From Acidimicrobiia bacterium (GTDB lineage Bacteria; Actinomycetota; Acidimicrobiia; Spongiisociales; ZC4RG35), in the NCBI GenBank assembly GCA_015488325.1, contig WFOA01000112.1, positions 1 through 58,880 of the forward strand: DNA of 58,880 nucleotides, given 5' to 3'. Shown here in pieces: positions 26,496 through 35,109 of this stretch; within the stretch, counting starts at the first letter, position 1, and every line of letters starts with the position of its first letter. The notes below the pieces were generated by a model that saw nothing but the letters and a program-made list of their open reading frames with translations, did no database searches and was not told where the DNA came from. Position numbers and translations under genes: made by a program.

Positions 26496-28256
26496 ATGCC
26501 CCCCACCCAGTACCGCACCGTCCACACCGTCGAGGTGACCGAAGACCGGATCGGCCAGACCGTCACCGTGGCGGGATGGGTGCAGCGCCGTCGGGACCAC
26601 GGCGGCATCGTCTTCGTCGACGTGCGGGACGCCACCGGCATCGTCCAGGTGGTCCTCGACCCGACCGAGATCCCGGAAGCCCATCGGCTCCGGATGGAGT
26701 TCTGCGTCTCGATCACCGGGGAGGTGCGGGCACGGCCCGAAGGGACCGTCAACCCGGACCTGGCGACCGGACGGGTGGAGATCGGCGCGACGGGGCTCGA
26801 GGTGCTCAGCCCCGCCGACACGCTCCCCTTCATGATCGAAGACAGGGTCGAGGTCGACGAGCGGACCCGCCTCGAATTCCGGTACCTGGATCTGAGGCGT
26901 CCGTCGATGGCCGCCAACGTCGTCGCGCGTTCGCGCGCCATCGCGGCGATGCGGCGCGTCATGGATCGCCTCGGGTTCCTGGAGGTGGAGACACCCACCC
27001 TGATCGTCTCCACCCCGGAGGGGGCGAGGGACCTCCTCGTCCCGAGCCGGCTCAGGCCCGGCACCTTCTACGCGCTTCCCCAGTCCCCCCAGCTGTTCAA
27101 ACAGCTCCTGATGGTGGCGGGTGTCGAACGCTACTACCAGGTGGCCAAGTGCTACCGCGACGAGGACTTCCGGGCGGACCGGCAGATCGAGTTCTCCCAG
27201 CTCGACCTGGAAGGGTCGTTCTGGGGGCGGGAGGAGGTGCTGGAGACGCTGGAGGAGATCGTCGTCGAGGTCGTACGCGAACTTCGCGGGGTCGAGCTGG
27301 AACGCCCCTTCCTCCGCCTCACCTGGCAGGAGGCGATGGACCGGTACGGCACCGACAAACCCGACACGCGGTTCGGGATGGAGATCGTCGACCTCTCCGA
27401 CGTGTTCGCCGAGACCGAGTTCCGGGCGTTCTCGGCGACCCTGGACGCCGGCGGCGTCGTCCGGGGATTCAACGCCGGCGGCCAGGAGACGTCCCGTTCC
27501 CGACTGGACGGGCTGGTCGAGCGTGCCCGGGAGCTGGGGGCGAAGGGCCTGGTGTGGATGGTGGTGCAACCCGACGCCACGTTGCGTTCCCCGGTCGCCA
27601 AGTTCCTCTCCGACGACGAGCTCGCCGCCGTGGTCGAACGTCTGGACGCCCGGCCCGGAGACCTGCTGCTGGTCGCGGCCGACGAATGGCGTACCGCCGC
27701 CTCCGTGCTCGGCCAGCTCCGGGTCGAGCTGGGACGGCCGGCAGGGCACCGCGAGCTGGCGCCGCTGTTCGTGATCGACTTCCCGACCTTCGAGCCGACC
27801 GAGGACGGAGGCTGGGCGCCGTCGCACCACCCCTTCACCGCGCCCGTCGACGTGGACCAGATGGCCTCGGACCCCGAACACTCGATCTCCTGGGCCTACG
27901 ACCTGGTCCTCAACGGGGCCGAGCTCGGCTCGGGCAGCGTGCGGATCCACGACCCCGAGGTGCAGGCGAAGGTGTTCGACGTCCTCGGGATCGAACCGGA
28001 AGAGGCCGAACGTCGCTTCGGATGGTTCCTGCGGGGTCTCCGCTACGGCACGCCGCCCCACGCCGGTTTCGCCATCGGGATCGACCGGTTCGTCTCCATC
28101 CTCCGTGACGAACCGAACATCCGCCAGGTCATCCCGTTCCCGAAGACCCAGACCGGCGCCGACCCCCTCACCGGGGCGCCGTCGGCCGTGGCCGACACCC
28201 ACCTCGCCGAACTGGGGATCATGCTCCGCCCCGGCCTCGGGGCCGACGACCGCTGA
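26496..28256 (+). CDS. aspS: Aspartyl-tRNA synthetase, probably non-discriminating (Asp/Asn)
   Basis: 586 residues, bacterial type: OB-fold anticodon domain (1-105), class II core with motif 2 YYQVAKCYRDEDFRADRQIEF, a GAD insertion (about 300-420) and motif 3 GFAIGIDRFV. His35 (RRRDHGG) and Gly83 (RPEGTVN) match the H31 and G83 residues linked to relaxed tRNA-Asn recognition in the P. aeruginosa enzyme. It may therefore also make Asp-tRNA-Asn for GatCAB. The ATG at 26496 is chosen; upstream frame is a shadow of hisS. Confidence 0.95.
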   Translation: MPPTQYRTVHTVEVTEDRIGQTVTVAGWVQRRRDHGGIVFVDVRDATGIVQVVLDPTEIPEAHRLRMEFCVSITGEVRARPEGTVNPDLATGRVEIGATGLEVLSPADTLPFMIEDRVEVDERTRLEFRYLDLRRPSMAANVVARSRAIAAMRRVMDRLGFLEVETPTLIVSTPEGARDLLVPSRLRPGTFYALPQSPQLFKQLLMVAGVERYYQVAKCYRDEDFRADRQIEFSQLDLEGSFWGREEVLETLEEIVVEVVRELRGVELERPFLRLTWQEAMDRYGTDKPDTRFGMEIVDLSDVFAETEFRAFSATLDAGGVVRGFNAGGQETSRSRLDGLVERARELGAKGLVWMVVQPDATLRSPVAKFLSDDELAAVVERLDARPGDLLLVAADEWRTAASVLGQLRVELGRPAGHRELAPLFVIDFPTFEPTEDGGWAPSHHPFTAPVDVDQMASDPEHSISWAYDLVLNGAELGSGSVRIHDPEVQAKVFDVLGIEPEEAERRFGWFLRGLRYGTPPHAGFAIGIDRFVSILRDEPNIRQVIPFPKTQTGADPLTGAPSAVADTHLAELGIMLRPGLGADDR

Positions 28257-28262
28257 GGGGGA

Positions 28263-29207
28263 TCAGAGGAGACCGACGACGAGGATCGCGAAGGCGGCGA
28301 GCAGGGCGACCCCTTCGAGACGCACCACCCGCTGCCCCGACCGGGCGAACACCCCCGCCAGCACCGACACCACCACCATGGCGACCAGCGGGAAGCGGAA
28401 GTCGCCGACCAACGCCCCCGGACCGGCCAGGGCCGCCGACCCGGCCACCAGCAGCGAGTTGAACATGTTCGACCCGAGGACGTTGCCGACCACGAGGTCC
28501 CCTTCGCGTCGACGGGCGGCGGCGAGGGCCGTCGCCAGTTCGGGCAGGCTCGTGCCGACGGCGACGATGGTGAGGCCCACGAACCCGTCGGACAGGCTCA
28601 ACAGGTCGGCCAGCGCCTTGGCGCCCCGAACCAGCATCTCGGCTCCCGCCAAGGTGGCGGCGATCGAGACCACGCCGATCGTGACCTCGAAGGGGATCGA
28701 ACGGATCGGGCCTTCCATCTCGGCCACCTCCGCCTCGATCTCGGCGGCGCCGCGGCGGTCGGCCCGTGCCCAGCGGATCACCAGCCAGACGCCGACGCCC
28801 ATCGCGGCGAGGAGGATCGCCCCTTCGGGCCGTGACAGGAGATGATTCCAGGCGAAGAAGGCGAAGACGAGGGTGCCCACCATCATGAGTCCCCCCTCGC
28901 GGCGCAGGGTCTCCACCCTGCTCGCCACCGGACTGATGATGGCGGCGGAGCCGACGACCAGGCTCAGGTTCGCCACGTTGGAGCCGACGATGTTGCCGAC
29001 TGCCAGGTCGAGGGTGCCGCGGAGGGCGGCGACGACGCTGACGAGGAGCTCCGGCGCGGAGGTCCCCACCCCGATGACGAGGGCGCCGATGAGGATGGGG
29101 GAGAGGCCCAGACGGGTCGACACACGAGCGGCAGACAGCACCAGGCGATCGGCACCGACGGTCAACAGGGCGAGACCGGCGATCAGGAGGGCGAGGGCGA
29201 TGAGCAC
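28263..29207 (-). CDS. Ca2+/cation antiporter family membrane protein
   Basis: 314 residues with about ten membrane helices. The two alpha repeats of the CaCA family are clear: GVGTSAPELLVS with GNIVGSNVANLSLV, and AVGTSLPELATAL with GNVLGSNMFNSLLV. It belongs to the YrbG-like branch that exchanges Ca2+ or K+ for Na+ or H+; the ion is not predictable here. A GTG start is used. It is a lone minus-strand gene, ending 6 bases from aspS. Confidence 0.9.
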   Translation of the reverse strand: MLIALALLIAGLALLTVGADRLVLSAARVSTRLGLSPILIGALVIGVGTSAPELLVSVVAALRGTLDLAVGNIVGSNVANLSLVVGSAAIISPVASRVETLRREGGLMMVGTLVFAFFAWNHLLSRPEGAILLAAMGVGVWLVIRWARADRRGAAEIEAEVAEMEGPIRSIPFEVTIGVVSIAATLAGAEMLVRGAKALADLLSLSDGFVGLTIVAVGTSLPELATALAAARRREGDLVVGNVLGSNMFNSLLVAGSAALAGPGALVGDFRFPLVAMVVVSVLAGVFARSGQRVVRLEGVALLAAFAILVVGLL

Positions 29208-29240
29208 GGCTGAGATCTCCGCTCGGTACGGGACGGAGCG

Positions 29241-29246
29241 ATCTTA
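29241..29246 (-). promoter_or_regulatory. Putative -10 box for the cation antiporter gene
   Basis: TAAGAT on the minus strand, preceded by GC, about 33 bases before the GTG start. Confidence 0.4.
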
Positions 29247-29288
29247 GCGACGACCCCCGACCTGGCCCGCGTGGGCGCCGACCGGACC

Positions 29289-29294
29289 TAGGCT
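29289..29294 (+). promoter_or_regulatory. Putative -10 box upstream of rarA
   Basis: TAGGCT, ending 9 bases before the ATG of a short ORF (29304) that runs into rarA. Confidence 0.45.
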
Positions 29295-29303
29295 CGACGC
29301 GAG

Positions 29304-29330
29304 ATGCGTCTCCCGAACCTGCCGACATGA
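29304..29330 (+). CDS. Putative 8-codon leader ORF coupled to rarA
   Basis: ATG at 29304 encodes MRLPNLPT and stops in TGA at 29328-29330. That stop overlaps the rarA ATG (29327) as ATGA. The ATG sits 9 bases after a -10 box, as in the leaderless genes of the window, while rarA itself has no ribosome-binding site. Translation of rarA could depend on re-initiation after this peptide. Whether it is translated is unproven. Confidence 0.35.
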   Translation: MRLPNLPT

Positions 29331-30664
29331 GCGAAGATCTGTTCGCCGCCCGAGCCGACGACCACCTGTCCAGGGTCGCCCCGCTGGCGACCCGGATGCG
29401 TCCCCGCGATCTGTCGGAGGTGGTCGGCCTCGAAGGGCTGGTGGGCGAAGGTGCTGCGTTTCGTCGCCTGGTGGAGGCCGGAAGGCCGGTGTCGATGTTG
29501 TTGTGGGGACCCCCAGGCACCGGCAAGACCACCCTGGCCCGGCTGGTGGCGACCAACATGGACGCCGCCTTCGAGACGCTGTCGGCCACCTCGGCAGGGG
29601 TGAAAGACGTCCGGGAGGTGCTGGCCCGGGCCCGGCATCGCCTCGAGACCGACGAGCGCCGCACCGTGCTGTTCCTCGACGAGATCCACCGGTTCTCGAA
29701 GAACCAACAGGATGCCCTCCTCCCCGCCGTCGAAGACGGGACGATCGTGCTGGTGGGAGCGACCACCGAGAACCCGTTCTTCGAGGTGAACTCGCCCCTC
29801 ATGAGCAGGCTCACCCTGTTCCGGACCGAACCGATCCCCTTCGAGGATCTGGAACGGCTGGTGGACCGGGCGCTCGGCGACGCCGAACGAGGCCTCGGCA
29901 CCCTCCGACTCCGCATCGAACCCGCCGCCCGGTCCCTCCTCGTGTCCCGCTCGGCCGGCGACGCCCGCCTCGTCCTCAACACCTTGGAGGTCGCCTCGGT
30001 CCTCGCCGAAGGCCGGGGGGCGGAGACGATCGAGCTGGACGACGTCGAGGAGGCCCTGCAGCGGAGGATCGTTCGCTACGACAAGACCGGTGACCGCCAC
30101 TACGACGTGATCTCGGCGTTCATCAAGAGCGTTCGGGGTTCCGACGTCGACGCCGCCCTGTACTGGCTGCATCTCATGCTGGAGGGCGGGGAGGATCCCG
30201 AGTTCATCGCCCGCCGTCTCGTCATCCTGGCGGCCGAGGATGTCGGCCTCGCCCGTCCCGACGCCCTCGTCGTCGCCGTCGCCGCGGTGCACGCCCTGTC
30301 CTTCGTCGGCCTGCCCGAAGCCGAATACCACCTCACCGAAGCCACCATCTACCTGGCGACCGCACCCAAATCGAATTCGGTAGGGAGGGCCATGGCGGCG
30401 GCGAAGCGCCTCGTGCGGGAAGGACCCACCCCGGTCGTCCCCCCACACCTCCGGGGCAGCGGATACGCAGGCGCCGAGACCCTCGGCCACGGTGCCGACT
30501 ACCGATACGCCCACGACGCTCCAGGTCATGTGGTCGCCCAGCGCTACTTCCCCGACGACGTCGAGCCCCGCCCCCTGTATCGCCCGGGTGATCTCGGGTC
30601 CGAATCCGAGATCACCGAACGCCTGGCGGAGATCGACCGGCTGCTCGGCCGGGAAGGTCGTTGA
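29327..30664 (+). CDS. rarA: Replication-associated recombination ATPase RarA/MgsA
   Basis: 445 residues. AAA+ domain with Walker A WGPPGTGKTT, Walker B LFLDEIHRFSKNQQDALLP and sensor 1 GATTENPFFEVN. The C-terminal tetramer domain includes SDVDAALYWLHLMLEGGEDPEFIARRL. It acts at stalled replication forks. The gene lies just before alaS, as often in Actinomycetota. Confidence 0.95.
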   Translation: MSEDLFAARADDHLSRVAPLATRMRPRDLSEVVGLEGLVGEGAAFRRLVEAGRPVSMLLWGPPGTGKTTLARLVATNMDAAFETLSATSAGVKDVREVLARARHRLETDERRTVLFLDEIHRFSKNQQDALLPAVEDGTIVLVGATTENPFFEVNSPLMSRLTLFRTEPIPFEDLERLVDRALGDAERGLGTLRLRIEPAARSLLVSRSAGDARLVLNTLEVASVLAEGRGAETIELDDVEEALQRRIVRYDKTGDRHYDVISAFIKSVRGSDVDAALYWLHLMLEGGEDPEFIARRLVILAAEDVGLARPDALVVAVAAVHALSFVGLPEAEYHLTEATIYLATAPKSNSVGRAMAAAKRLVREGPTPVVPPHLRGSGYAGAETLGHGADYRYAHDAPGHVVAQRYFPDDVEPRPLYRPGDLGSESEITERLAEIDRLLGREGR

Positions 30665-30671
30665 GGCGCTG

Positions 30672-30677
30672 TACGCT
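30672..30677 (+). promoter_or_regulatory. Putative -10 box for the 62-residue membrane protein, leaderless
   Basis: TACGCT, ending 8 bases before the ATG at 30686, with no room for a ribosome-binding site. Confidence 0.4.
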
Positions 30678-30685
30678 AGGACGCC

Positions 30686-30874
30686 ATGGCAGACCGGCTC
30701 TGGTGGTTCGTGACCGGCCTCGTCGCCGGCGGGGTGCTCACCGTTCGCGCCCTCGGCCGCAGGCCGACGCCACGCGACCTGGGCCGGGCGGCTGCTCGTA
30801 CCGGCTCCGACCTGTTGCATCTCGCCGCCCGGGGGATCCGTCCCCGCAACCGGATGTCTCCGCCGCGCCGCTAA
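30686..30874 (+). CDS. Small membrane protein, 62 residues (DUF6167-like)
   Basis: An aromatic N-terminus and one hydrophobic helix (LWWFVTGLVAGGVLTV, 5-20) are followed by a basic soluble tail. Actinomycetota often have a small protein of this design (WFxTGxxAG..., DUF6167) between rarA and alaS, and the position here is the same. I assign the family by pattern and position only. Function unknown. The TAA stop forms part of the next -10 box. Confidence 0.65.
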   Translation: MADRLWWFVTGLVAGGVLTVRALGRRPTPRDLGRAAARTGSDLLHLAARGIRPRNRMSPPRR

Positions 30875-30877
30875 CCT
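30872..30877 (+). promoter_or_regulatory. Putative -10 box for alaS, containing the upstream stop codon
   Basis: TAACCT preceded by GC; its TAA is the stop of the small membrane protein. A start of transcription about 7 bases on would place a hairpin at the very 5' end of the alaS leader. Confidence 0.45.
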
Positions 30878-30884
30878 CGCCGCC

Positions 30885-30988
30885 GGGGACCACGTCCCCC
30901 ACACCGATACCGCCATGAACATCCACGACGCCCCCACCACCCATACGACGTCCCTCTGCCTCCGGCCGGGGGCGTCGGTCCGCCAGCC
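30885..30988 (+). promoter_or_regulatory. Candidate structured leader of alaS (two hairpins)
   Basis: Hairpin 1 pairs GGGGAC (30885-30890) with GTCCCC (30894-30899) over a 3-base loop. Hairpin 2 pairs CGACGCCCCC (30926-30935) with GGGGGCGTCG (30968-30977), a perfect 10-base stem over a 32-base loop. The 3' arm of hairpin 2 is the only G-rich, ribosome-binding-like stretch upstream of alaS, about 14 bases from the ATG. A short ORF spans hairpin 2. No known riboswitch or T-box sequence is recognised. Confidence 0.45.
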
Positions 30989-30992
30989 ATGA
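30915..30992 (+). CDS. Putative 25-codon leader ORF coupled to alaS
   Basis: ATG at 30915 opens MNIHDAPTTHTTS and continues for 25 codons to a TGA at 30990-30992 that overlaps the alaS ATG (30989) as ATGA. It spans both arms of hairpin 2. It has two Ala codons only, so classic Ala-codon attenuation is not obvious. No good ribosome-binding site precedes it. Translation is unproven. Confidence 0.3.
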   Translation: MNIHDAPTTHTTSLCLRPGASVRQP

Positions 30993-33613
30993 ACGCCCAC
31001 GAGATCCGCACCACCTTCACCGACTTCTTCGTGGCCCGTGACCACGTGCTGCGGCCTTCGGCGTCGCTGATCCCGGTGGACCCGACGCTGCTGCTCACCA
31101 ACGCCGGGATGGTCCCCTTCAAGCCCTACTTCCTCGGCGAGGAAGAGCCCCCCTTCAGACGGGCCACGTCGGTGCAGAAATGCGCCCGGACCGTCGACAT
31201 CGACATCATCGGGACCACGACCCGCCACTTCTCCTTCTTCGAGATGTTGGGGAACTTCAGCTTCGGCGACTACTTCAAGGAGAAGGCGATCCCCTGGTCG
31301 TACGAGCTGGTCACCGACGGTTTCGGCATCGACCCCGACCGGCTCTGGTTCACCGTGTATGAAACCGACGACGAAGCCGCCGAGATCTGGATCGACGCGG
31401 TGGGGGTACCCCCCGAACGGGTGCAGCGGGGCGGCAAAGACAACTTCTGGCAGATGGGGGTGCCCGGGCCGTGCGGACCCTGCTCGGAGCTCTTCTACGA
31501 CCGGGGCCCCGAATACGGCGAAGCGGGCGGGCCGATCGGCGGTGGCGAGGAACGCTACGTCGAGATCTGGAACCTCGTGTTCATGCAGAACGTCCAAGAC
31601 GAGCCCTACCACGTCGTCGGGGATCTACCCGCCAAGAACATCGACACCGGGATGGGGCTCGAGCGGATGGCGATGATCCTCCAAGGAGTCGACTCCGCCT
31701 TCGACATCGACGTGGTGCGCCCGGTCCGCGACGCCGGTGCCGCCGCCTGCGGTGTGCGATACGGAGACGACCCGATGGCGGACGTCTCCCTCCGGATCCT
31801 CGCCGACCACGGCCGAGCCACGACGTTCCTCATCTCCGACGGTGTGGTCCCCTCCAACGACGGCCGCGGCTACATCCTGCGTCGTCTCCTCCGCCGGGCG
31901 GTCCGTCACGCCTGGCAACTCGGGGGCGAAGGGCTCGTCATGCCGAGGCTCGTCGACGCCACCGTCGACGCCATGAAGGACGCCTACCCGGAGCTGGTCG
32001 ACAACCGGGATTTCATCGCCGATGTGGTCGGCCGGGAGGAGTCCCGATTCCGCCGCACCCTCGAGTCGGGCCATCAACTCCTCGACAGCGAGCTGGCGGC
32101 CCTCGGCGACCGCACGGTGCTGCCCGGACGGGTCGCCTTCAAACTCCACGACACCTACGGTTTCCCCATCGAGCTGACCAAGGAGATCGCCGCCGAGCAG
32201 GGCGTCGAGGTCGACGAATCCGAGTTCGAACAGGCGATGCAAGAGCAGCGGGAACGTGCCCGCAAGGCGTGGACCGGCGGAGACGAGGCCGCCGCCGCCG
32301 AGCTCTACCGCCGGGTCCTCGACGAGGTGGGACCCACCGACTTCATCGGGTACGAACAGGAAGCCGGTCGGGGACGGATCCTCGCCATCGTCGCCGACGG
32401 TGAACAGCTGGAACGGGCCGACAGCGGCCGGGAAGTCGAAGTGTTCCTCGACCGGACCCCCTTCTACGCCGAGGCCGGCGGCCAGATCGGCGACACCGGG
32501 TCGATCACGACGGAGACGGGGACGCTCGCCGTCTCCGACACCCGGCACGCCATCCAGGGCCTCCACGGCCATCGGGCCAAAGTGGTCTCCGGCTACGTCC
32601 AGGTGGGCCAGGACGCCGAACTGTCGATCGACTCGCCCCGCCGCGAACGGATCCGCAAGAGCCACACCGGGACCCACATCCTGCACTGGGCCCTGCGGGA
32701 CGTGCTCGGTGAACACGTCCGTCAAGCCGGATCCCTCGTGGAGCCAGGCCGTCTGCGCTTCGACTTCTCCCACTTCTCCGGGCTGGCGCCCGAAGAGTTC
32801 GAACAGATCGAAGCCGAGACCAACGCCCGGGTCATCGAGAACGATCCGGTGCGGGTCGTCGTCACCTCTAAGGAAGAGGCGGAGCGGGAAGGAGCCCTCG
32901 CCTTCTTCGGGGACAAATACGGGGAACGGGTCCGTGTCGTCGAAGTCGGCGACTTCTCCAAGGAGCTCTGCGGCGGGACCCACGTGCCGAGCTCCGGACA
33001 GGTGGGACCGGTCGTCGTGCTGGGTGAATCCTCCATCGGGTCGAACCTGCGCCGGATCGAGGCCCTCACCGGTGAAGATGCCTACCGCTACCTCGCCACC
33101 GTCCGCGAACACCTCACCGACACCGGCCGCCTGCTGCGGGTCCCACCCGCCGAGGTCCCCGAACGGGTGAAGGGGCTGATGGAGCGGATCGAACAGCTCG
33201 AAGACCAGCTCGACAGGATCAGGGCGCAGCGCCGCAGTGCCTTGGCGGCGGAGCTGGCCGGATCGGCAGAGCGCATCGGCGACGCCGAGCTGGTCGTCGC
33301 CGAACAGTCCGGCCTCACCCCCGAAGAGCTCCGAGCCCTCGCCCTCGGCATCAGGGAACGTCTCGGCCGGGGAGTCGTGGTGGTCGGCTCGTCGACCGGC
33401 GGGAAAGGCTCCCTGGTCGGGGTCGTCTCCAAAGAGCTCGTGGAGGCCGGCGTGTCGGCCGGCGAGATCCTCGCCGATGCCGCCCGGGAGCTCGGCGGCG
33501 GCGGCTCCCGTGACCCCGAACTGGCCCAGGCGGGCGGACCCCGAGGTGAACAGCTCACCCAAGCCCTCGACGTCGCCCGGGAGGCGGCTTCCCGTGCCCT
33601 CTCCTCGATCTGA
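30989..33613 (+). CDS. alaS: Alanyl-tRNA synthetase
   Basis: 874 residues, full length. The catalytic domain starts at EIRTTFTDFFVARDH with LTNAGMVPFKPYF and the class II core. The editing domain has HTGTHILHWALRD and CGGTHV zinc ligands. The C-Ala domain ends with a glycine-rich segment (GGGSRDPELAQAGG). It charges and proofreads tRNA-Ala. No in-frame start exists upstream of 30989. Its last 20 bases overlap ruvX. Confidence 0.97.
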   Translation: MNAHEIRTTFTDFFVARDHVLRPSASLIPVDPTLLLTNAGMVPFKPYFLGEEEPPFRRATSVQKCARTVDIDIIGTTTRHFSFFEMLGNFSFGDYFKEKAIPWSYELVTDGFGIDPDRLWFTVYETDDEAAEIWIDAVGVPPERVQRGGKDNFWQMGVPGPCGPCSELFYDRGPEYGEAGGPIGGGEERYVEIWNLVFMQNVQDEPYHVVGDLPAKNIDTGMGLERMAMILQGVDSAFDIDVVRPVRDAGAAACGVRYGDDPMADVSLRILADHGRATTFLISDGVVPSNDGRGYILRRLLRRAVRHAWQLGGEGLVMPRLVDATVDAMKDAYPELVDNRDFIADVVGREESRFRRTLESGHQLLDSELAALGDRTVLPGRVAFKLHDTYGFPIELTKEIAAEQGVEVDESEFEQAMQEQRERARKAWTGGDEAAAAELYRRVLDEVGPTDFIGYEQEAGRGRILAIVADGEQLERADSGREVEVFLDRTPFYAEAGGQIGDTGSITTETGTLAVSDTRHAIQGLHGHRAKVVSGYVQVGQDAELSIDSPRRERIRKSHTGTHILHWALRDVLGEHVRQAGSLVEPGRLRFDFSHFSGLAPEEFEQIEAETNARVIENDPVRVVVTSKEEAEREGALAFFGDKYGERVRVVEVGDFSKELCGGTHVPSSGQVGPVVVLGESSIGSNLRRIEALTGEDAYRYLATVREHLTDTGRLLRVPPAEVPERVKGLMERIEQLEDQLDRIRAQRRSALAAELAGSAERIGDAELVVAEQSGLTPEELRALALGIRERLGRGVVVVGSSTGGKGSLVGVVSKELVEAGVSAGEILADAARELGGGGSRDPELAQAGGPRGEQLTQALDVAREAASRALSSI

Positions 33614-34022
33614 GCGAGGCCGGGTCCTCGCCGTCGACCCGGGATCGGTCCGGATCGGCCTGGCGTTGAGCGACCCGCTGCGCATCGTCGCCCAGCCCTT
33701 CGCCGTCGTCCCCGCCGGTCCCGACGCCGTCGACGAGATCGCCCGGATCGTCACCGAACGGGAGGTCGCCGAGATCGTGGTGGGGCTGCCGATCGGCCTC
33801 GACGGCTCCGAAGGTTCGGGGGCGGTCGCCGCTCGGGAGCTCGCCAAGGCCCTCGAAGAAGGGACCGGACGTCCCGTGCACCTCGTCGACGAACGGTTCA
33901 CCACCCGCACCGCCGAGCAGGCGATGATCGAAGGGGGTGCACGCCGCCGCATCCGTAGAGCCCGACGCGACCAGGTGGCCGCGTCGGTGATCCTGCAGCA
34001 GTTCTTGGAGTCGTCACGATGA
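33594..34022 (+). CDS. ruvX: YqgF/RuvX family nuclease
   Basis: 142 residues of RNase H fold: VLAVDPGSVRIGLALSD, VVGLPIGLDGSEG, LVDERFTT and the final DQVAASVILQQFL. Family members act in 16S rRNA 5' processing or as a Holliday-junction-resolvase-like nuclease. The GTG at 33594 inside alaS follows GGGAGG at 9 bases and gives the normal length; longer frames are alaS shadow. The stop overlaps mltG as ATGA. Confidence 0.92.
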   Translation: MPSPRSERGRVLAVDPGSVRIGLALSDPLRIVAQPFAVVPAGPDAVDEIARIVTEREVAEIVVGLPIGLDGSEGSGAVAARELAKALEEGTGRPVHLVDERFTTRTAEQAMIEGGARRRIRRARRDQVAASVILQQFLESSR

Positions 34023-35104
34023 TCCCCGAACCTCCCCGCGGCTCCCGCCTGGTGCGCCCCCTGGTGGTGGCCACGCTCGTCGTGCTCGCCGGGATCGGCA
34101 TCGTCACCGCCGCCACCCGGCTCGGTTCGGCGGTGGGGGAGCGGTTCGGGGCGGGGGACCGTTCCCCGACGGCGACGGTGCCCGCCGGGCTCGACGTGGA
34201 GGTGGAGATCCCTCGGGGTGCCGGTGCAGCCCAGATCGCCCGCATCCTCGCCGACGCCGGCGTCGTCGAATCGCCGGTCGAGTTCGAGCTGGCGGTGCGG
34301 GCGGCCGGGGCGGGTACCGCCCTGCAGGCCGGCCGCTATCGGCTCGTGACCGGGATGGCCGCCTCCGACGTGGTGGATCTGCTGCGGCGAGGCCCCCAGG
34401 TCGTCACCTACGACATCACCGTACGGGAAGGCCTCCGTCTCACCGAGATCCTGGACGTGCTCGCCGACGTCTCGGGGATCGACCGAGGGGAGTTCGAGAC
34501 CGCCCTCACGTCGGGTGCGGTACGGACCGGTGTCGTCGAGATGTCCGACACCCCGGACCTGGTCGACTGGGAAGGCCTCCTGTTCCCCGACACCTACCGT
34601 TTCTCCGAGAACGCCACCGCCGTGGACATCCTCACCCGGCTGGCCCGCACGATGGAGCAGCGTCTCGACGAGATCGACTGGACCGACTTCGAAGCAGCCG
34701 GTTTCAGCCGCTACGAAGGGATCGTGATCGCCTCCCTCATCGAGTCGGAGGTTCGGGTCGCCGAAGAGCGGCCCCTCGTCTCGAGCGTCATCCGCAACCG
34801 TCTCGACCTGGGCATGCCTCTCCAGATCGACGCCACCGTCCTGTACGCCCTCGGGACGAGGGAGGTGTCCGCCTTCGACCGAGACGTCGACTCCCCGTAC
34901 AACACCTACCGGGTCACCGGGCTGCCGCCCACCCCCATCGCCGCGCCGGGACGGGCAGCCCTCGAAGCGGCGGCGGCGCCGGCCGACACCGAATACCTGT
35001 ACTACGTGCTCTCCAGCCCCGACGGGCGTCACACCTTCAGCCGCACCTTGGAGGAGCATCAGGCTGCGGTCGAGAAGGCACGCCGAGATGGCGTGCTGCC
35101 CTGA
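34019..35104 (+). CDS. mltG: Endolytic murein transglycosylase MltG (YceG family)
   Basis: 361 residues. One N-terminal membrane helix (about 12-36), a LysM-like region, then the YceG domain with EGLLFPDTYRF, the catalytic Glu region IASLIESEV, RLDLGMPLQIDATVLYALG and the hallmark SPYNTYRVTGLPPTPIA. It cuts growing glycan strands at the outer face of the membrane. The order alaS-ruvX-mltG-aroE is the standard actinobacterial one. Confidence 0.95.
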   Translation: MIPEPPRGSRLVRPLVVATLVVLAGIGIVTAATRLGSAVGERFGAGDRSPTATVPAGLDVEVEIPRGAGAAQIARILADAGVVESPVEFELAVRAAGAGTALQAGRYRLVTGMAASDVVDLLRRGPQVVTYDITVREGLRLTEILDVLADVSGIDRGEFETALTSGAVRTGVVEMSDTPDLVDWEGLLFPDTYRFSENATAVDILTRLARTMEQRLDEIDWTDFEAAGFSRYEGIVIASLIESEVRVAEERPLVSSVIRNRLDLGMPLQIDATVLYALGTREVSAFDRDVDSPYNTYRVTGLPPTPIAAPGRAALEAAAAPADTEYLYYVLSSPDGRHTFSRTLEEHQAAVEKARRDGVLP

Positions 35105-35109
35105 ACGCC

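Noticed and set aside
30875-30988. T-box riboswitch before alaS.
   Set aside because: No T-box core sequence (UGGN bulge region) or specifier loop can be found; the gap is too short for a full T-box.
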